Shown one piece after another: positions 8,937 to 17,332 of a stretch of DNA of 64,000 nucleotides; within the stretch, counting starts at the first letter, position 1, and every line of letters starts with the position of its first letter. A model generated the notes under the pieces. That model did no database searches and was not told the origin of the DNA. It worked only from the letters and a program-made list of their open reading frames with translations. Position numbers and translations under genes: made by a program. Origin of the DNA: CAZNLH01 sp964573995 (GTDB lineage Bacteria > Gemmatimonadota > CAZMKB01 > CAZNLH01); contig CAZNLH010000001.1 in the NCBI GenBank assembly GCA_964573995.1, positions 124,001-188,000 on the forward strand, written 5' to 3'.

Positions 8937-10496
8937 TCAGCCGATTAAAAGCGATCGATAGATCAGGCGGTTGTTCCTTTCGAGGACCATCGAATTTCGG
9001 CGCCGGGAAAGGTTTTTGAGCACGCTCTTGGCCTCTTCTGCAGATCGGATATCGGTGTTGTTGACCTTGAGAATCACGTCGAACGGTTTCAACCCATTGT
9101 CTTCCGAGAGTAAGGGGTTGGTGACTTCAAGGATCAGGGCTCCACGTTGGCTCTGCAGGCCGAGTTGACTGCGAATGGGATCGTCTATGTCGGCGAGTAT
9201 CAGGCCGAGGTCCACCTTTATCTTCTTGGCCGTGTCGGTAGGGCGTGGGACTGTCTCGAATTTCACATCCGAATAGTGGCCTTCTCTATATACTTCAAGG
9301 TCGATATCGGTGTTTGTCTCGATATCGAGCAGGAGTCCTTCCCAATCCTGGGACGAACGTATAGATCTACCATTGATGCGGGTAATGACGTCTCCTCGCT
9401 GGATTCCCGCCTTGCCGGCGGGGCTCCCGTCATCTACATCGACGACAATGACGCCCTGCATGTTTTCATCTCCAAGTTCGAGCCCCTTCCGAAGCGATGG
9501 ATTGAGGTCCTGGGGATGAATGCCGATCCAGGGCCTCAGTACCCTCTGGTATCGCAATATCTCCCTGTACACACGCTTGGCCCGGTCTATGGGTATGGCG
9601 AAACCGATGCCGAGAGACCCCCCGCTCTTTGTGAATATAAAGGTATTGACACCTACGACCTCGCCCTCTGAATTTACCAGTGGGCCGCCGCTGTTACCGG
9701 GATTGATCGAGGCGTCCGTCTGGATCATGTCGGCATACAGAGTGGATTCTCCCTTCGATAACTTGATGTCCCTGTTCAGGGCACTGACAACACCGACGGT
9801 TACGGTCGGCTGGGTATCATCGAGGAGATATCCGAACGGGTTCCCGATGGCGATGACCCATTCACCGATCAGGAGGTTGAGGGAAGTTCCGACCTTGGAG
9901 ACGGGGAGATCGTCAGCCTCGATCTTCAATATAGCGAGGTCGGACAACTTATCGGATCCCAGTATGGATGCCTGGTATTCGCGTCCATCTACCAGGATGA
10001 CGGTGATCTTTTCAGCGTCCCTGACAACGTGCTCGTTTGTGAATATATGTCCGTCACCAGATATGATGAACCCAGATCCGAGGCTCTGAACCTGTTGCTT
10101 GTAACCCTGAGGAAAGAAGAAATCTTTCCAGAAATCGTTGAAGAACGGATTCCCGCTCTGTACGATTCTGGTCTGAAGGACGTTTATGCTCACCACTGCC
10201 GGCCCTTCCTCCTCGGCCGCCCTTACGATAGCATTCTCACGCGACGAACCAATGGAATGGTCCTGCAACCCCCGGGATTGATGCCTGCTGTTCCCAGCAG
10301 TAGGTGACTCACCTACAAGGGCCGTATCCAGTGCCGTGGTTGCTGCATTTGACGGAAGTACCGGCTTATCCGGAATACTCCTTGCTCCTTCATCCACGAA
10401 GAAGTACCAGGTGATGGCACCGCCGATGAAAAGGCTGATGAGGGATAAGAGGAAGAGGGAAGTCGGGCTTTCAACTCCGCCCGTGTGATGTTTCAA
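8937..10496 (-). CDS. HtrA/DegP-like trypsin-type serine protease, membrane anchored, two PDZ domains
   Basis: Envelope quality-control protease. A single hydrophobic anchor (about residues 12-33) places the rest in the periplasm, as in DegS/HtrA. The catalytic triad is His156 (TNEHVV), Asp186 (LSDLAIL) and Ser269 (NPGNSGGPLV). A PDZ domain follows at about 325-410 (WIGIHPQDL ... GSPAGKAGIQRGDVITRING), and a second, more divergent one at about 430-519 (LEVTNPLLSEDNGLKPFDVILKVNN). A Gln/Ser/Thr-rich linker of about 50 residues precedes the protease domain. At 519 residues it is close to DegP in size, but it has an uncleaved-looking anchor. It overlaps the transaldolase gene by 4 bases. Confidence 0.94.
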   Translation of the reverse strand: MKHHTGGVESPTSLFLLSLISLFIGGAITWYFFVDEGARSIPDKPVLPSNAATTALDTALVGESPTAGNSRHQSRGLQDHSIGSSRENAIVRAAEEEGPAVVSINVLQTRIVQSGNPFFNDFWKDFFFPQGYKQQVQSLGSGFIISGDGHIFTNEHVVRDAEKITVILVDGREYQASILGSDKLSDLAILKIEADDLPVSKVGTSLNLLIGEWVIAIGNPFGYLLDDTQPTVTVGVVSALNRDIKLSKGESTLYADMIQTDASINPGNSGGPLVNSEGEVVGVNTFIFTKSGGSLGIGFAIPIDRAKRVYREILRYQRVLRPWIGIHPQDLNPSLRKGLELGDENMQGVIVVDVDDGSPAGKAGIQRGDVITRINGRSIRSSQDWEGLLLDIETNTDIDLEVYREGHYSDVKFETVPRPTDTAKKIKVDLGLILADIDDPIRSQLGLQSQRGALILEVTNPLLSEDNGLKPFDVILKVNNTDIRSAEEAKSVLKNLSRRRNSMVLERNNRLIYRSLLIG

Positions 10497-11149
10497 GGGG
10501 TCGCACCTCCCTCTGAGCGCTTCCAGTCATCAAGAAAGCGCTCGATACCTACATCGGTCAAGGGGTGATGAAGCAGTTTTGTCAGGACATGGTACGGAAT
10601 GGTGGCAACGTCTGCGCCCGTGATGGCCGCCTCTATTACGTGGAGCGGATTTCGAATACTTGCCACGATGACCTTCGTAGAAAAATCGTAGTTTGCAAAG
10701 ATCGAGCAGGTCTCTCTCACAACCTCCATCCCATCGTGGCCTGCATCATCAAGGCGACCGATGAACGGGCTCACGAAAGTGGCGCCCGCCTTTGCCGCCA
10801 ACATCGCCTGGAGGGAAGAAAAGACAAGGGTCACGTTAGTATTTATTCCCTCCTGACTCAGCATCCGCACGGCCTTCATCCCTTCCTCTCCAACCGGTAT
10901 CTTCACGGTGATATTTTCGGCGATCCGTGAGAGAGCGCGCGCCTGGTCGACCATTTCCCCGCACTTCAGGCCGACGACCTCCGCGCTGACGGGCCCATCG
11001 ACCTCCCTGCATATTTCGGATAATATCTCCCATGGGTCTCCATCTTCCCTGGCCAGGAGCGTTGGGTTGGTTGTAACGCCATCGACCAGGCCAAGGGAGT
11101 TGGCCTCCCGTATCTCCTTTATGTTTGCCGTATCGATAAAGAAAAGCAT
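10493..11149 (-). CDS. transaldolase / fructose-6-phosphate aldolase, small (MipB/TalC) family
   Basis: A 218-residue single-domain TIM-barrel transaldolase of the pentose phosphate pathway. Start MLFFIDTANIKEIREA, GVTTNPTLLA and the Schiff-base lysine at Lys83 (ITVKIPVGEEG) are the family hallmarks. The short family includes both transaldolases and fructose-6-phosphate aldolases, and sequence inspection cannot decide between them. A clear GGGAGG lies three bases before ATG. The 3' end overlaps the HtrA-like gene by 4 bases. Confidence 0.93.
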   Translation of the reverse strand: MLFFIDTANIKEIREANSLGLVDGVTTNPTLLAREDGDPWEILSEICREVDGPVSAEVVGLKCGEMVDQARALSRIAENITVKIPVGEEGMKAVRMLSQEGINTNVTLVFSSLQAMLAAKAGATFVSPFIGRLDDAGHDGMEVVRETCSIFANYDFSTKVIVASIRNPLHVIEAAITGADVATIPYHVLTKLLHHPLTDVGIERFLDDWKRSEGGATP

Positions 11150-11198
11150 GATCCTCCCTTTCAGGGTTCACGATAGTTACTAATCGGGAATGGTCGCT

Positions 11199-11900
11199 TT
11201 ATTCCACCCATTTCAGGTCGTAATTGCCCAGGCTCAGGAATGGATGGGTGGATTTAAGCACGAGGGTCGTTACGCCATCCTTGAAGACCTTTACATTTTC
11301 CTTCTTTTTTGAGATACTGACCGCTCCCGAGTTGAATTTTCTCCGATAATCATTTGACAGGTCATTGCCCACGAATACATCAATCCGGTATTCTCCTGCT
11401 GGCAGAGAGACTTCGTACCTGCCGAATTGAAAATTGTTCTTGAGTATCGTCCACCCCTCGCTTCTAACCTCTTCATCTGTCTTGTCATCTACCTTTTCGT
11501 ATGCCACCTTTTCATTTGCCTTTATTCGAAACACGATACTGTTTGCCTCGGTAGCAATCGCCCGATCACCCCCCCTCCTGAAACGAATAGTCGTCGTCAG
11601 GGTGGGGCCGGTCACGATTACCATCAATTTTCCAGTCCCGAACGATTCTCCAATAACGGATAAAGTGCCGTTTTCGTTATCGGCACCGAATTCGATCGTT
11701 AGAATTTTTTCCTTGCTTACCGCCAATTCATTGATAAAGGAGGTCTTGAAGAAGAGGGTATCACCGCTCATTCGAAGCATCCTGCCGCTGAAGATAGTCC
11801 CGTCCCTGAGCGTCACTCGATCCTGTGAGGCCGCGGAGGTCGCTGTGACGATTATTATAAAAAGGGAGAAGATGACCCGGTAAATTGCATGATTTCTCAT
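11199..11900 (-). CDS. exported beta-rich protein of unknown function
   Basis: I do not recognise this family. The 233-residue product starts with a clear signal peptide (IFSLFIIIVTATSAASQ). Next comes a short SH3-like-looking segment, VTLRDGTIFSGRMLRMSGDTLFF, of the kind often seen at the start of secreted proteins in FCB and planctomycete genomes. The rest is predicted by eye to be mostly beta strands with many charged residues. No catalytic motif, cysteine pair or membrane anchor is visible. It starts 4 bases after the truA stop, so it probably shares that transcript. Likely periplasmic. Confidence 0.75.
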   Translation of the reverse strand: MRNHAIYRVIFSLFIIIVTATSAASQDRVTLRDGTIFSGRMLRMSGDTLFFKTSFINELAVSKEKILTIEFGADNENGTLSVIGESFGTGKLMVIVTGPTLTTTIRFRRGGDRAIATEANSIVFRIKANEKVAYEKVDDKTDEEVRSEGWTILKNNFQFGRYEVSLPAGEYRIDVFVGNDLSNDYRRKFNSGAVSISKKKENVKVFKDGVTTLVLKSTHPFLSLGNYDLKWVE

Positions 11901-11904
11901 AATA

Positions 11905-12651
11905 TCAATACCTTACGTGGTGCAGACATAGACCCTGTGGAGGCGCGAGCCATGGATGGGGCCAAGCATCCGCGCCTCGTGAAAGTATTTCCTCGAGTAA
12001 TGAAATATCGTATTTCATGGAACCTATATCAATGAGTAATGCCAGGATCCGTCGAATCATATGCGGTAGAAACCTATTGGCTGTGACCTGGAAGGAGTAG
12101 CCGCAAGGGGATCGTTCCCAGGCGATTTGTTGGACCTCGCAGATCGTATTGTCTCCCAACTCACTCTCCTTGGCAAATGCCCGGAAATCTCTCTTCCCGA
12201 GGAAGAGAGAAGATGCCTTTTCAATGGACAGCATGTCCAGGGAGACCCCAGGATACCAGGTAAAACGGTTAGTTAGCGGGGATTCCAGCATGTCCCACAT
12301 ACCCAGCCTGTAGTAATAAGTCCTGCACACCGCGGAGAAACGCGCGTTAAACCCCGATGAAACTTCCCTCACTTCCCTTATAAATATATCTCTTGGGAGG
12401 CGTTGATTCAAGGCAAGCCTAAGATTCTGCAACGGCAGGGTCCTGCTGGTAGTGAAGTTGACCACCTGCCCGTCGGCGTGGACGCCTCGGTCAGTTCTCC
12501 CTGCGGCGGTAAGGCGAATATCTTCGTTCAACAGCCCGGATAATTTCTCCTGAAGGGTTCCCTGTATCGTTCGCAGGGCAGGCTGTACTTGCCATCCGTG
12601 AAAATCCGTGCCGTCATAGGCGACAACGGCCTTGATGTTTCTTCCTATCAA
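11905..12651 (-). CDS. truA: tRNA pseudouridine(38-40) synthase
   Basis: Modifies uridines 38-40 in the anticodon stem of tRNAs. The catalytic aspartate is Asp54 in TAAGRTDRGVHADGQVVNF. The RTYYYRL and FLPHMIRRI motifs of the family follow, and 248 residues is normal. The start is a TTG at 12651 (MIGRNIKAVVAYDGT); no ATG is available in frame nearby. It is upstream of the exported protein ending at 11199 and downstream of a short stretch without confident genes. Confidence 0.95.
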   Translation of the reverse strand: MIGRNIKAVVAYDGTDFHGWQVQPALRTIQGTLQEKLSGLLNEDIRLTAAGRTDRGVHADGQVVNFTTSRTLPLQNLRLALNQRLPRDIFIREVREVSSGFNARFSAVCRTYYYRLGMWDMLESPLTNRFTWYPGVSLDMLSIEKASSLFLGKRDFRAFAKESELGDNTICEVQQIAWERSPCGYSFQVTANRFLPHMIRRILALLIDIGSMKYDISLLEEILSRGADAWPHPWLAPPQGLCLHHVRY

Positions 12652-12837
12652 CCCGAACCTGCGGATGAGATTTCAATCTGTTTCAATATTCGATTCGCAT
12701 CCCGCGGTTCACCGTACCGGGGCACGGGACACAGGATAAGCGCGTGGGCTATGTGGAACCTTGAATCAGGTTTATTATAGCAAAGTGTAACGAAAGTGTC
12801 AAATGAAGGGGGGGGCACACACCTTGAATTGGTATCT
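12652..12837. other. intergenic stretch upstream of truA
   Basis: About 190 bases with no supportable gene. It holds a run of eight G residues near 12810 on the plus strand and no obvious hairpin with a T-run. It may carry the truA promoter, but I cannot point to convincing -35 and -10 boxes. Confidence 0.4.
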
Positions 12838-13119
12838 CTATCTCCGTATTGTCCTTCGCTGGTTCATCAGAAATCGGACCTGCCTGTTCAATTCTTCCTC
12901 GCGCATGATTTCCCTTGCGGCCTCTATCTTTGCATCGATCTTGTCCTGCCATTCACTGCCTCGAGTTCGAGGCTCGGGTGTGCCCTTTTCATGGATGTCT
13001 CCACGAGGCTGTCCTGTGCCATTGCTCCCAGCCGGCAGCCTGATGTCTCTTTCAAGTGGGGCTTGGTAGCCGGGAAGGAGGTACTTGAGCAAGGCAGATA
13101 AACGCCGGTGTTCATTCAT
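12838..13119 (-). CDS. small protein of unknown function (doubtful)
   Basis: A 93-residue frame, not recognised. The N-terminal half is Pro/Gly/Arg-rich and probably disordered; the C-terminal third (WQDKIDAKIEAAREIMREEE and on) looks like a charged amphipathic helix. It overlaps the next small frame upstream by 8 bases (ATGAATGA), an arrangement typical of coupled genes, which is the main reason to list it. The ribosome binding site is weak and codon use is not strongly coding-like. It could be spurious. Confidence 0.35.
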   Translation of the reverse strand: MNEHRRLSALLKYLLPGYQAPLERDIRLPAGSNGTGQPRGDIHEKGTPEPRTRGSEWQDKIDAKIEAAREIMREEELNRQVRFLMNQRRTIRR

Positions 13120-13336
13120 GTCCGCGTTCCAGTCGGAATGTCCGTCTCAAGTCCTTCATAATTATCTTGCTTGGGTTAATGGCGATTAGGATCCTTGTGA
13201 CTTGAGTGGAGTTTGCAATCTTCATACCATAGACAGGCCGTTGGTCCTCTGTGCATGAAATCAACCGAATGTCGATGATGGGAAGGGCCGGCCCGGGTGA
13301 ATGAGGCAGGACGGGCTCTGTGTTGCTCCATGTCAC
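13112..13336 (-). CDS. small protein of unknown function (doubtful)
   Basis: A 74-residue frame starting at ATG 13336, divergent from hflK. It contains a plausible mixed alpha/beta segment (LPIIDIRLISCTEDQRPVYG, then VTRILIAINPSKIIM), but I recognise no family. It overlaps the 93-residue frame downstream by 8 bases. The pair fills a gap that would otherwise be empty between truA and hflK. Evidence is limited to frame length, overlap and composition. Confidence 0.35.
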   Translation of the reverse strand: MTWSNTEPVLPHSPGPALPIIDIRLISCTEDQRPVYGMKIANSTQVTRILIAINPSKIIMKDLRRTFRLERGHE

Positions 13337-13686
13337 AATACCTCGTGCCTTGTGCTCTTCGTGGCCGCTGGGCTTATTGATGCTTGGATGGAAGGTTCAT
13401 TGGAAACTTTTTCATGGGGCGTGAAAAAAGGAAAGACTTGCCGCTGATCCCGGGGGATGTTATGTTACGTTCAGGAATGTCCCGGCGGATTCCAAGCCCG
13501 CCAACCGGCGACGAAGTGGCTTTGATTGCCAGGAGATCGAGGAAGAAGAGGTACGAAACCTGCCGTCGGGGCCGTTCAATATTGTTTCTGAGTATGCTGT
13601 CTCACCGTTCTTAGTGAACTACCCTTTATGTCGAACCGAGCGACTGCCTATCGAGCACTTGCACGAATGGAAGGAGTTGATCGAAC
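13337..13686. promoter_or_regulatory. divergent intergenic region upstream of hflK
   Basis: 350 bases between a minus-strand small gene and hflK. It must hold the hflK promoter, but no clean sigma70 boxes are seen. A 76-codon plus-strand frame (13384-13614) is Arg/Ser-rich and lacks a ribosome site, so I do not call it. GGAAGGAG at 13669-13676 is the ribosome binding site of hflK. Confidence 0.4.
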
Positions 13687-14688
13687 ATGGGGAAAAATAT
13701 CGACATAGAATTCGGGGGACGTAAGGTCCACCTCCCAGGCATCAATCCTTTTACCGCGGGATTGAAGGTGCTTCTGTTAATAATCTTCTCCCTGTGGATC
13801 ATCTCGGGAATATACATCGTCGGTCCTGATGAAATAGGGGTTATCCGGAGGTTCGGGAAGGCCGTAAGAAACTCTCCGCCCGGCATACACTATCACCTTC
13901 CTTCTCCCATAGAGATGGTAGACGAACCCAAGGTTACCGAGGTAAAACGGTTGGAAGTGGGTTTCAGGACCCTCGACCCCGGCCCGCCTGCGAAATACCG
14001 GAAGGTCCTCCAGGAGGCGCAGATGCTGACGGGGGACGAGAACATCGTGAACGTAGAGATCATCGTACAGTACAAGGTCAAGGAGCCAAGGGACTACCTG
14101 TTCAATATCCGCAGCCTGAAGAGCATACTCCGTCATGCAACCGAGGCGGCCCTTCGACAGGTTGTGGGCAACCACCCGATAGATGAGGTGTTGACGACCG
14201 GGAAGTTCCAGATCCAGGAAGAGACAAAGGCATTGCTGCAATCGATCGTAGACCGGTATGAATCGGGCCTGATGATCCTCGCCGTTCAACTCCAGGATGT
14301 ACATCCGCCAGAGGAGGTCGTGCAGGCCTTCAAAGACGTGGCCAGCGCCAAGGAGGACAAGGACAAGTTGATTAATCAGGCCAAGGGGTACCGGAACGAT
14401 GTGATCCCCAAGGCCAAGGGTGAGGCGGAGAAGATGATAAGGGAAGCGGAAGGGTACCATGAAAAGCGTATCAAGACGGCGGAAGGGGATGCTGAACGGT
14501 TTATTGAGGTATGGAAAGAATACCGAAAGGCCAAGGAGGTGACACGCCAGCGGCTCTACCTTGAGACCATGGAGCGGATAATGCCCGAGGTTCAGAAGAT
14601 CATAGTAACACCTGGATCCAACACCGCGCTGCTCAACCTGATGGACATCATGGGTGCCGTTCATGGAAAAGAGGAGGTGAACAAATGA
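13687..14688 (+). CDS. hflK: FtsH protease modulator HflK (SPFH/band 7 protein)
   Basis: Inner-membrane SPFH protein that, with HflC, forms a large cage around the FtsH protease and tempers its activity (family knowledge). One membrane segment near residues 23-44 (VLLLIIFSLWIISGIYIVG), then the band-7 domain beginning GPDEIGVIRRFGKAV with GIHYHLPSPIE. The C-terminal part is a long charged helix with repeated AKGEAEKMIREAEGYHEKRI-type motifs and YLETMERIMP. 333 residues is within the family range. It overlaps hflC by 4 bases, the usual pairing. Confidence 0.95.
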   Translation: MGKNIDIEFGGRKVHLPGINPFTAGLKVLLLIIFSLWIISGIYIVGPDEIGVIRRFGKAVRNSPPGIHYHLPSPIEMVDEPKVTEVKRLEVGFRTLDPGPPAKYRKVLQEAQMLTGDENIVNVEIIVQYKVKEPRDYLFNIRSLKSILRHATEAALRQVVGNHPIDEVLTTGKFQIQEETKALLQSIVDRYESGLMILAVQLQDVHPPEEVVQAFKDVASAKEDKDKLINQAKGYRNDVIPKAKGEAEKMIREAEGYHEKRIKTAEGDAERFIEVWKEYRKAKEVTRQRLYLETMERIMPEVQKIIVTPGSNTALLNLMDIMGAVHGKEEVNK

Positions 14689-15551
14689 AGAGAGACAGCC
14701 TGCTACTGATATTGATTCTTTTCTTCATCATCGCCTTTTCCATGGTTACCTTCACCGTGGACGAGAAAGAGACCGTGGTGATCACCCAAATGGGTAAGCC
14801 GGTCCGGACGGTTAAGGACCCCGGGCTTTACTTCAAGTTGCCCTATCCGGTCCAGACCGTTCACGTGTTCGATGACAGGATCCTCGAATACGATTCGACT
14901 CCAACGGAGATAATCACAAAGGACAAGAAGAACCTTGTGATTGACAACTACGCCAGCTGGAAGATCATCGATCCACTCAAGTTCATGCAGACGGTCGCTA
15001 CAGAGGCTGGTGCGCAATCGAGGCTCGATGATATAATTTACTCTGAACTCAGGGTCGAACTTGGTTCACGAGACCTCCTCGATGCCGTGGCGAATTCACG
15101 AGCCAAGATCATGACTGTCGTCACCACGAAATGCCATCAAAAGGCCCTCGAATACGGCATCGATATCGTGGATGTCAGGGTCAAGAGAGCTGACCTGCCT
15201 GCTGAAAACGAAAAGTACGTCTTCGAGCGGATGAAGGCCGAAAGGCAGCGGATCGCCAGCCGGTACAGATCCGAGGGGTACGGGGAATCGACAAAGATCA
15301 AGGCCGAGACCGACAGGGACAAGACGAAGATCCTGGCTGATGCCTACCAAAAGGCACAGGATATACGTGGGGAGGGGGACGCCAAGGCCTTGAAGATATA
15401 CGCGGATGCCTATCAGCGAGATCCGGCCTTTTATGATTTCACGAGGAGTCTCGAGGCCTACGAGAAGGGCCTGATGGATAAAACGGTGGTTATCCTGTCT
15501 ACCAAGAGCGAACTTTTTAAGTATCTCGAGGGGGCTGTATCGTCGAAATGA
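14685..15551 (+). CDS. hflC: FtsH protease modulator HflC
   Basis: Partner of HflK. N-terminal membrane segment (LLLILILFFIIAFSMVTFTV), band-7 domain (EKETVVITQMGKPVRTVKDPGLYFKLPYPVQTV), then the HflC motif VKRADLPAENEKYVFERMKAERQRIASRYRSEG and a helical tail. 288 residues, as expected. It is sandwiched by 4-base overlaps with hflK and the TIM-barrel gene, so the three are translationally coupled. Confidence 0.95.
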   Translation: MKRDSLLLILILFFIIAFSMVTFTVDEKETVVITQMGKPVRTVKDPGLYFKLPYPVQTVHVFDDRILEYDSTPTEIITKDKKNLVIDNYASWKIIDPLKFMQTVATEAGAQSRLDDIIYSELRVELGSRDLLDAVANSRAKIMTVVTTKCHQKALEYGIDIVDVRVKRADLPAENEKYVFERMKAERQRIASRYRSEGYGESTKIKAETDRDKTKILADAYQKAQDIRGEGDAKALKIYADAYQRDPAFYDFTRSLEAYEKGLMDKTVVILSTKSELFKYLEGAVSSK

Positions 15552-16357
15552 AGGCAAGCAAGAGGAACATCCTCTTCGCAACGATGCCTTACCAGGAGGT
15601 CCAAAGGAACCTCAATTTCCTTGAGAGTAACCGGCTGGGCGTCGAGATCGCGACGCATGACACCAACTGGCTTCTCAACATATTCAAGGAATCTATCGCC
15701 AGGCGCCTGGGCGAGGATATAAGGAGCAGGGGGATAATCATACTGTCCAGCGGCCCCATCTTTGACATGAACCCAGGAAGCCTCGATCACGTTGTCAGGC
15801 GACATACGGAGGATTGCTTTGTGCGGGCGCTCGACCTGGCCAGGTCCCTGGACGCCCCTTCCCTCGTCCTGCCGAGCGGCTTCAATCCCCTGCTGCCCGA
15901 TGAAAGCGTGGAGGGATGGAAGGAACTTTCCATTGAGACCTGGATAAGGGTGGGGGAGGCCGCGCGAAAGAGGGGGATACGCGTCCTGATCAAGAATATT
16001 TTTGATCACTCGCCCGATATCATCATGCAACTGATGGAGGCACTGGATGGACTCCCATTCGGGATCTGCCTGGATGTGGGGCACGTCAATGTGTACTCTT
16101 CCATGCCGACAGGGAAGTGGCTTCGTGCTTTCGGGCCCCAACTACATGAAATCCACCTCCATGACAACCTGGGGACCTCCGATGACCATTTGACCATGGG
16201 GGGCGGAATTATAGATTTCAAGTCCGTTTTCCGGGATCTGACTCGAAAGTATCGCAGTATACCGTTGACGTTGGACATGGAGATGACAGAGATAACCAAG
16301 AGCCTCGATTATATCGACAGGCTCGATCTCCTGGGCATGCAACTCAACCTGCTATAA
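15548..16357 (+). CDS. sugar phosphate isomerase/epimerase-like TIM barrel (AP endonuclease 2 fold)
   Basis: A 269-residue protein of the xylose isomerase-like TIM-barrel superfamily. Supporting motifs are FGICLDVGHVNVYS and HEIHLHDNLG, whose histidines and acids usually bind a metal in this fold, and a late glutamate-containing strand (LTLDMEMTE). The substrate cannot be read from the sequence. It overlaps hflC by 4 bases but has no known link to HflKC, so co-expression is all the context shows. 110 bases with no visible feature separate it from folB. Confidence 0.8.
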   Translation: MKASKRNILFATMPYQEVQRNLNFLESNRLGVEIATHDTNWLLNIFKESIARRLGEDIRSRGIIILSSGPIFDMNPGSLDHVVRRHTEDCFVRALDLARSLDAPSLVLPSGFNPLLPDESVEGWKELSIETWIRVGEAARKRGIRVLIKNIFDHSPDIIMQLMEALDGLPFGICLDVGHVNVYSSMPTGKWLRAFGPQLHEIHLHDNLGTSDDHLTMGGGIIDFKSVFRDLTRKYRSIPLTLDMEMTEITKSLDYIDRLDLLGMQLNLL

Positions 16358-16467
16358 AGACATGCTCGGCGGAGATTGACAGCGCGATTCGGCGTCATTA
16401 TTCTTAGATACCGGCAAGTTGTACCCAGCAATTCTGGAAGGCACTCGACTGAGGGGGGGATGATATC

Positions 16468-16824
16468 CTGGACCGGATTACCTTGAAGGGAATGAAGTTC
16501 TTTTCTCATGCGGGGCTTTATCCCTTCGAGAGGGAGGTGGGCCAGCCGATCGAGGTCGACGTTACCTGTTTTCTGGATTTGAAAGAAGCGGGAGAGACCG
16601 ACAGGCTCGATAAGACGATAGATTACTCGATGATCTATGACCGGGTCGAGTCGATCGTTGCAAAGGGAAATCACAACCTGATCGAGGCGCTGGCCACGGA
16701 TATCGCGTCATCCATCCTTGATTGCAGCACCCTGAGAGGGGTGAGGGTCAGGTGCCGAAAACCGAAGGTCAGACTCCCCGGAATGCTCGATTTCGTCGAG
16801 GTGACGATTGAAAGGAACAAGTGA
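16468..16824 (+). CDS. folB: dihydroneopterin aldolase
   Basis: Folate pathway: 7,8-dihydroneopterin to 6-hydroxymethyl-dihydropterin plus glycolaldehyde. The body (GMKFFSHAGLYPFEREVGQPIEVDV ... VDYSMIYD-like IDYSMIYDRVESIV ... NLIEALATDIASSIL) is standard. Starting at the non-standard CTG 16468 gives MDRITLKGMKFFSHAG, matching the usual family N-terminus, with GAGGGGGGGA 7 bases upstream. An in-frame TTG at 16483 would remove the first conserved strand. It overlaps folK, which catalyses the next step. Confidence 0.92.
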   Translation: MDRITLKGMKFFSHAGLYPFEREVGQPIEVDVTCFLDLKEAGETDRLDKTIDYSMIYDRVESIVAKGNHNLIEALATDIASSILDCSTLRGVRVRCRKPKVRLPGMLDFVEVTIERNK

Positions 16825-17332
16825 AAGATGGGCGGTTGCATTTATCGGGCTGGGCTCAAATCTCGGCGAAAGGCAGAGTTACCTCAGTGAGGCGATAAGA
16901 CGCCTCAAGCAGGTACCCGGAACGAACATTATAGGTCTCTCTCGCGTGTTGAACACCCAACCGGTAGATAACACGGACCAGCCGGAGTTCCTGAATCAGG
17001 TCGTCGCAGTTGAGTCTGCCCTGTCTCCACACGAAATGCTGGCCGCACTCCAGGCGATAGAGGATCAACTGGGGCGAGTTAGGACGACATGGAAGGGCCC
17101 GAGGACTATCGACATGGATATACTCCTCTTCGACGACCTCGTCATCTCCGTTTCAAACCTCACAATCCCTCACCCCAGACTCCTGAGACGCCCCTTTTTT
17201 ATGCGCCAGATACTCGAAATCGACCCATTGATCGTGGAGCCCGTAAGTTGCCGGCCCTTGGAGGCCTTATTGACCAACGGAGGAATTGAAACCCCCCTTA
17301 GCGGAGAGATCGATAATGAAAAGAGAGGATGA
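16808..17332 (+). CDS. folK: 6-hydroxymethyl-7,8-dihydropterin pyrophosphokinase
   Basis: Transfers pyrophosphate from ATP to hydroxymethyl-dihydropterin, the product of FolB encoded just upstream. Motifs are FIGLGSNLGERQSYL at the start, then NQVVAVES, the signature GRVRTTWKGPRTIDMDILLFDD and IPHPRLLRRPFFMRQILEID. The start is a TTG at 16808, with GAGG upstream and 17 bases of overlap with folB. 174 residues, normal length. The 3' end overlaps panB by 17 bases. Confidence 0.95.
   Translation: MKGTSERWAVAFIGLGSNLGERQSYLSEAIRRLKQVPGTNIIGLSRVLNTQPVDNTDQPEFLNQVVAVESALSPHEMLAALQAIEDQLGRVRTTWKGPRTIDMDILLFDDLVISVSNLTIPHPRLLRRPFFMRQILEIDPLIVEPVSCRPLEALLTNGGIETPLSGEIDNEKRG

Noticed and set aside
13384..13614. 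76-codon plus-strand frame upstream of hflK
   Set aside because: Arg/Ser-rich composition, no ribosome binding site and no family resemblance; looks like chance frame in a promoter region.
17286..17315. TTG start for panB inside folK
   Set aside because: ATG 17316 has a well-placed GGAGAG and gives a normal-length protein.
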